From contig CM060081.1 in assembly GCA_030533445.1 (NCBI GenBank), positions 21,063,611 to 21,127,610 on the forward strand: a stretch of 64,000 nt of DNA, written 5' to 3'. A program made the translations under genes and the position numbers. Origin of the DNA: Cyprinodon diabolis. Lineage: Eukaryota > Chordata > Actinopteri > Cyprinodontiformes > Cyprinodontidae. The stretch's first letter is position 1, and each line of letters starts with the position of its first letter. This document shows, piece by piece, positions 60,001-64,000 of the stretch. Below the pieces are notes generated by a model. It did not search any database and had not been told where the DNA came from. It saw nothing but the letters and a program-made list of their open reading frames with translations.

Positions 60001-62522
60001 ATCTTCAGAAGAAAACACAGGATAAATCCACATATTATAGACTATATTTGGTTAAACAGACACTGTCTTAGTCGCAGGTAAATTTAAATGCAATCCTTTT
60101 CAAAGTGGAAAAAGTCCTAATTCCACATTCATCAGAGCCAGTTATGCTTTAAATATTGATAAATAAGCATCTAGAGCATGTAGTGCTTATAAGATTTGTA
60201 TTAATGTAGCAAGAAATGCTGCTGTTCTCTTTAAACAAAATGAGCCCTGAAGCTCACATTAAGCACAAAAAAAAGCATGCATATTTTTGCAAAGGACCAA
60301 TGAAACTGAAGAATAGTGTCCCTACCAAAGTTGAAATCAAACCTACGCCCTTGGTTCCAGGGGTTCAGCTAGGTTCAGCTCAGATAGGCATCAGAAAGCC
60401 CGACCCACAAGGTCTTATCACCTGGTAGCTCAAATATGATGTTTGTTTCAGTCTGTCAGGAAGGGTAGAATCGGGAGGGGGCTTGGCTCTCTTAATCTCA
60501 TCGTCAAAATGTTATCCAGGCAAGTTAACCTGCTGAACTAAGGTGTGATGGTTGAGGATATCAGGTGAATATAGCTGGACTTGCACTCCTTGGTCTCTGG
60601 ATCCACACTTCTAGACTTTCCCCTTTTCCACATTTGTACAATAAGAAAAGCATCGGCCGGGGTTAGGATGCTTGCAACCTTAAGCTAAGACCCTAAGCGT
60701 TCTAGCAAAGGTGGGTGGACAGATTCTCCATCTAGAATATCTGCTAGTTGCAGACTTTAAAGACATTGTGGGAATAAAATGGTGTGAGTCTGGCACAGTC
60801 CCCATGATTTAAGTATGACCACTTGTTTGTTAGTCAAAGAGATCCATAAATTGGTAAAAATCTTGTTAAGTTTGGAAGATATTTGAGTTTAACATATCTA
60901 TATTCTAACCTAAAAAATTTTGAGGGATAGTTTGGGTTTACAGAAACTGTAATGTGTCTATTTCAAATACAGTTTTTGTCACCGTCATCCGCTATTGCTA
61001 CCTTGACCAATCCGCTTTAAACGGTTGGCTAAGACTGGCCAGGAAAGACCCCTCCTTCAAAGCAGGGAAAGGAAGGATGCATTTGTTTAGCAGATTTGAC
61101 GGAGCCTTTGTTGCCTTGCTGTGACATAATCCGCCTTGGAGGGATGCAGCTCAAACTTTTTGTCCGTAGTGTTGGACAGTTGGGAACATCAAGGTCTGAT
61201 CTCTGCTTTTTATTCAATCAATAACATCAGTGGACGTCTTCATCCAGACAGGGGAGCCGGTCTTTGCTTTGGTTTTGCTGCAGTCAGTTATGTTGAAGAA
61301 AGCAAAAAGAAAAGCTATTGATTTTAAAATCTGTATCTACTGAATCCTCACCGATGGCCATGTCCCCTCAAAAAGGATCACATGCAGTGGAAATCCGTTT
61401 TCTCTGTAGGATGGCTGGACTGAGCATAACAGCTGTATGGGAGGAGCACAGTCATCCCGCAAGCTCAGAGGTCCTACAGCTGTCACACCTCTGCATCAAA
61501 GGCTGTCATTTAAGGTGGTTGAAATAAGCCCCATAAGTACCCAGCTTTGGACGTTTTAATGGCACTTCCAAGAGAAGGAGACAGCATGACAGGCCCGGAA
61601 CTGTAAATGTTTTCTGTAATGCTGATGCCGTAACATCATCAATTACACCCTCACACCCCAACCATGGACTGTTCACCCTGCTACCCTCTGGGAATAGGCT
61701 TCGCTGCATTCGACGCAGGTCCAGCAGATTCCAAAAAAGCTTCTTCCCCACCGCAATTAGACAGCTGAACTGTTGTGAAAACTCTTAATCATGTCACTGA
61801 CTCTGCATCACGCTGATAACACCAAACCAAAACTCTGCATATTTGCACCATATATATTGATGCTCTGAACTTCCATATCAACGCAGTATTTGCACCATAT
61901 TTTTTCTCCCACAAATGGTGTGAAAGTTGTACAAAACGAAATTTCATTTGGTATACACTCTGTGTATACAATAATACAATAAAAGTTGTCTAAGTGATGG
62001 ATCCTCCAGAGTGAGCTATTGATGAGAGGGGTACCTGGGTTAAAAAGTTATTTTAATTTCTTTTAAATCTGAAATTAGAATTTAGGTGAGCAAAATTGTC
62101 TTAATGACTAGTTAGAGCTTAAACAGCTTAGGTGAGTAAGTACATATTAAAACATGGTAGGAATTTACATTAGTTTTTTTTTTCAATTTCTACAATCTGT
62201 TTAATTATTTCTACACAGAAACACTTATCAACTCCTACCTGCACAAAACTTAGATGGTATTACACCACTGTAACTGATGAAATCATAAAAGTTGCTAATC
62301 AAAGTACTTTTTATCTACAAAAACACCATAGGAGGTCAATAGAAATGTTCAATAGTCACAAATTATCTTAAAATAAATCTATTACAAGAGCATAGAACAA
62401 GATGGATGGAAGTGTTATGATTTTGGTGTGACATACCTGATGGATGGGTAGAGCGGAGAGCCTGATAAAGACATGACCAGGCAACAGAAGAGCAGCAGCA
62501 GCACAGCAGCTTTCTCCATCAT
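57076..62522 (-). CDS. ghrh: Growth-hormone-releasing hormone precursor
   Basis: Hypothalamic neuropeptide precursor of the secretin/PACAP family that stimulates pituitary growth-hormone release. Minus-strand coding exons are 62522-62437, 57795-57691, 57513-57409, 57317-57201 and 57088-57076. All splice sites are GT/AG and all junctions are phase 2; total 426 nt, 141 aa. The first ATG of the MM pair is taken as start. The signal peptide is about residues 1-21 (MMEKAAVLLLLFCC...). A pro-region opens with YPSIRFGKR. A furin-like RSER (64-67) precedes the hormone, HADAIFTNSYRKVLGQISAR onwards (residues 68-94), followed by the amidation signal GKR (95-97). The C-peptide contains YMKRQSDIYEG and ends RPRLIS. 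The 4.6-kb intron after the signal exon holds a hAT element and a LINE tail. Confidence 0.95.
57423..57503 (-). other. ghrh: Segment coding the mature 27-residue GHRH amide
   Basis: It encodes His1 to Met27 and lies within one exon. It is followed by GKR (57414-57422), which predicts cleavage after KR and C-terminal amidation of Met27. Human GHRH has Tyr at position 1; His1 is the usual non-mammalian form. Positions 22, 23 and 26 (Ile, Phe, Leu) differ from human Leu, Leu, Ile, all hydrophobic. Confidence 0.95.
58963..60353. mobile_element. hAT-type non-autonomous element, long copy (1391 bp)
   Basis: It starts 'catgggtaggtttgc' and ends 'aaacctacgcccttg', flanked by an exact 8-bp duplication 'gttccagg' (58955-58962 and 60354-60361). 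Both ends match the 713-bp copy at 51314-52026. The extra middle (about 59105-59850) includes a GC-richer block and a nested MITE. No transposase frame was found. Confidence 0.95.
59465..59778. mobile_element. cagggctg-type hAT MITE relic nested in the long hAT copy
   Basis: Shares 'atcagatagccaaaggctcc' with 36777-37050 and 'gcaaaatgtttacatatttt' with 45948-46130. It ends 'attgtttcagccat'. The short hAT copy at 51.3 kb lacks this block entirely. Confidence 0.65.
61640..61990 (+). mobile_element. LINE C-terminal/3' fragment in the ghrh intron
   Basis: One plus frame at about 61655-61785 reads HGLFTLLPSGNRLRCIRR ... FFPTAIRQLN, the extreme C-terminus typical of a fish non-LTR reverse transcriptase, followed by a stop and a 3' region ending 'acaatacaataaaagttg'. 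It is of a different family from the 38.6-kb LINE and opposite to ghrh transcription. Confidence 0.7.
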
Positions 62523-62793
62523 CGCAGCCAGTCCTGGAGAACACTGGACTACCAGTATAAATGACAGGGGAAGAAATTGCATTAGAAAAAAAACCCTAAA
62601 ATCACAGTTTCCCACCATCAGCGTCATCACACAGCTGAAAAAAGAAAAAACAGGGAGAAAAAAAAACTTTAGGCATGGAGGTGTGTGTGCAGTGATTTGA
62701 AATGTGCACACTTAATAGAGGATTTCTTTTGCATATACTTATGCATGTTGGATTTAATGCACTTTGTGTGTGTATGTGTGTTGTAAGAGTTAC

Positions 62794-62910
62794 CTAGTCT
62801 TAACACAGAGTCAGAGCGTCCCTGCTGAGCCACTACTCGGTGCCTTCCACTCTCATCGTCCGTAAATGCCAGGAAGAACGGGACAAAAGAGGCAGGAACC
62901 CGGCTGTTTG
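62794..62910 (-). promoter_or_regulatory. ghrh: ghrh non-coding first exon (inferred)
   Basis: A donor (ctag/gtaact) ends the exon at 62794. An acceptor 'ttttttcag' at about 62636-62638 would join it to the exon holding the signal peptide. The 5' limit is placed about 28 bp below the TATA box. This is inferred from spacing and not seen directly. Confidence 0.6.
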
Positions 62911-62934
62911 TTCCCTCTCTGCATCCATGGTCAG

Positions 62935-62940
62935 TTTATA
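62935..62940 (-). promoter_or_regulatory. ghrh: ghrh TATA box
   Basis: TATAAA on the minus strand in 'gtataaactgacc', at the expected distance upstream of the inferred non-coding first exon. Confidence 0.7.
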
Positions 62941-63860
62941 CTAAACCTGGGGCTCTCGGTCACACCCACAGCTCACATCATCACTCTGTCTCTCTCTCTC
63001 ATTGAGCTCGGCCATCAACATCAACTCTCTGGGGTTGATTTTTTTTTTTTTTCTTTGACCATGACCATAATTGAATAGCATTTTAGAGCCACAGTGTATT
63101 ATGGTTTTGCATAACCATGAATCAGTAAATGACAATGTATGGAGGGGGGAAAAAAAGGATTGATAAATGTATAAGTTAAGCAGTGTTACATGTTTTGGTT
63201 CATCAGTTTCTTCCATTTAATGTGAACTTCTTAATGCATTTCTAGCCTGCAAAAAAATTTAAAGCAAAAACTTTAACCCCTTTCCTGTATTTTCAGCATT
63301 TCATTCAGATTTCTTCTACAAATAGATAGCTAAATCTGCATAACACAGGGAGCGGTTGGGCTAGTAGGCTACTGCTATATTTGTACCCTGTTTTACAAAG
63401 GCTTGATTTATTTGTAAATATCTATGTTTAAACTAAATAGAATCCTAAGAGTGGAAAAGGTTTAAAAAAGGGTATTTTAAATGTTGGTATCAGAGTCACT
63501 GACTTAACCTAAAGTCTAAAAATGGTCCCATTCTTACTACATCATGCAGCCAAACCTCTTAGTGATGGAGGCTTATTTTGATATATTTAAAGCAAAAATG
63601 TATCTTAGTTGATCTTCTAAGTCTGGCCTCTTCCTAATAATTTCTGATTTTTAATAATGATCTTTACTTCCTATCTTTCTGTGTCCACACAGCTACGTAT
63701 GTAGAAAAGCTGTGCAGAAAGCAGCTGAAACACAAGTGCTGACTTGTTGATGTTCAAAACAAAACACTGAGTTACTAAAGCACAGAAACATTTTCCCTCA
63801 AGTGTTTATCTGCACATAATTAACTTGTAACACATTAAGAAAATGTTACTTGCAGAAATA
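62941..63860. other. ghrh upstream region; no other gene recognised
   Basis: Holds a (TC)n-like run (about 62985-63000) and a T-run near 63039-63050. No coding signal was found. Confidence 0.45.
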
Positions 63861-64000
63861 CACTATATTGCCAAAAGTATTTGCTCACCCATCCAAATTA
63901 TTGGAATCAGGTGTTCCAATCACTTCCATGGCCACAGGTGTATAAATTCAAGCACCTAGGCATGCAGACTGTTTTTACAAACATTTGTGAAAGAATGGGT
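63861..64000 (+). mobile_element. Second copy of the 17-kb Tc1 element, cut by the window edge
   Basis: It begins 'cactatattgccaaaagtat' after a TA (63859-63860). All 140 bases equal the complement of 18258-18119, including the transposase ATG (63995-63997) at the edge. The rest of the element lies outside the window. Confidence 0.97.

Noticed and set aside
62523..62711. Upstream in-frame extension of ghrh beginning MCTFQITAH
   Set aside because: It would place about 63 residues before the signal peptide and crosses a likely acceptor at about 62636. The MM start gives a normal secretory signal.

Overview
The window is nuclear DNA from a ray-finned (teleost, probably percomorph) fish. The evidence is long AT-rich introns with GT/AG splice sites, three vertebrate genes that can be assembled exon by exon, and a fish-type repeat load: Tc1/mariner elements, LINEs with (TTGAA)-type tails, tRNA-derived SINEs, hAT elements and MITEs, a Rex3-like tail and a Gypsy-type LTR remnant. 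I cannot name the species. No bacterial features, CRISPR arrays, rRNA genes or functional tRNA genes were seen.

Layout. Positions 1-29 kb are gene-poor and repeat-rich. They hold 3' fragments of one LINE family, SINEs, decayed Tc1-like elements, one structurally intact Tc1 element (17011-18258), an internally deleted LTR retrotransposon with a 36-bp minisatellite (19345-20296), and one unexplained open frame with good splice sites (22035-22370, minus). From 29.7 to 35.1 kb, plus strand, lies a complete BPI/LBP-family gene with 15 coding exons and a predicted 473 aa. From 35.7 to 52.7 kb, minus strand, lies complete cdk5rap1 with 13 coding exons and a predicted 579 aa. Its last exon is separated from the rest by a 7.3-kb intron that swallowed a LINE, and it sits only 585 bp tail-to-tail from the BPI/LBP stop codon. 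From 57.0 to 62.9 kb, minus strand, lies ghrh (growth-hormone-releasing hormone), with a TATA box, a non-coding first exon, five coding exons and a predicted 141-aa precursor.

The three genes do not form a pathway. BPI/LBP is secreted innate immunity, CDK5RAP1 is a mitochondrial tRNA-modifying enzyme and GHRH is a hypothalamic hormone. Their human counterparts all lie on chromosome 20q11, so this is a conserved synteny block. The observations most worth a second look are an RFGKR amidation/cleavage motif at the start of the ghrh pro-region (a possible extra RFamide-type peptide), an intact Tc1 copy whose first 140 bp are identical to a second copy at the window edge, several nested insertions with perfect target-site duplications, and the unidentified exon-like frame at 22 kb.
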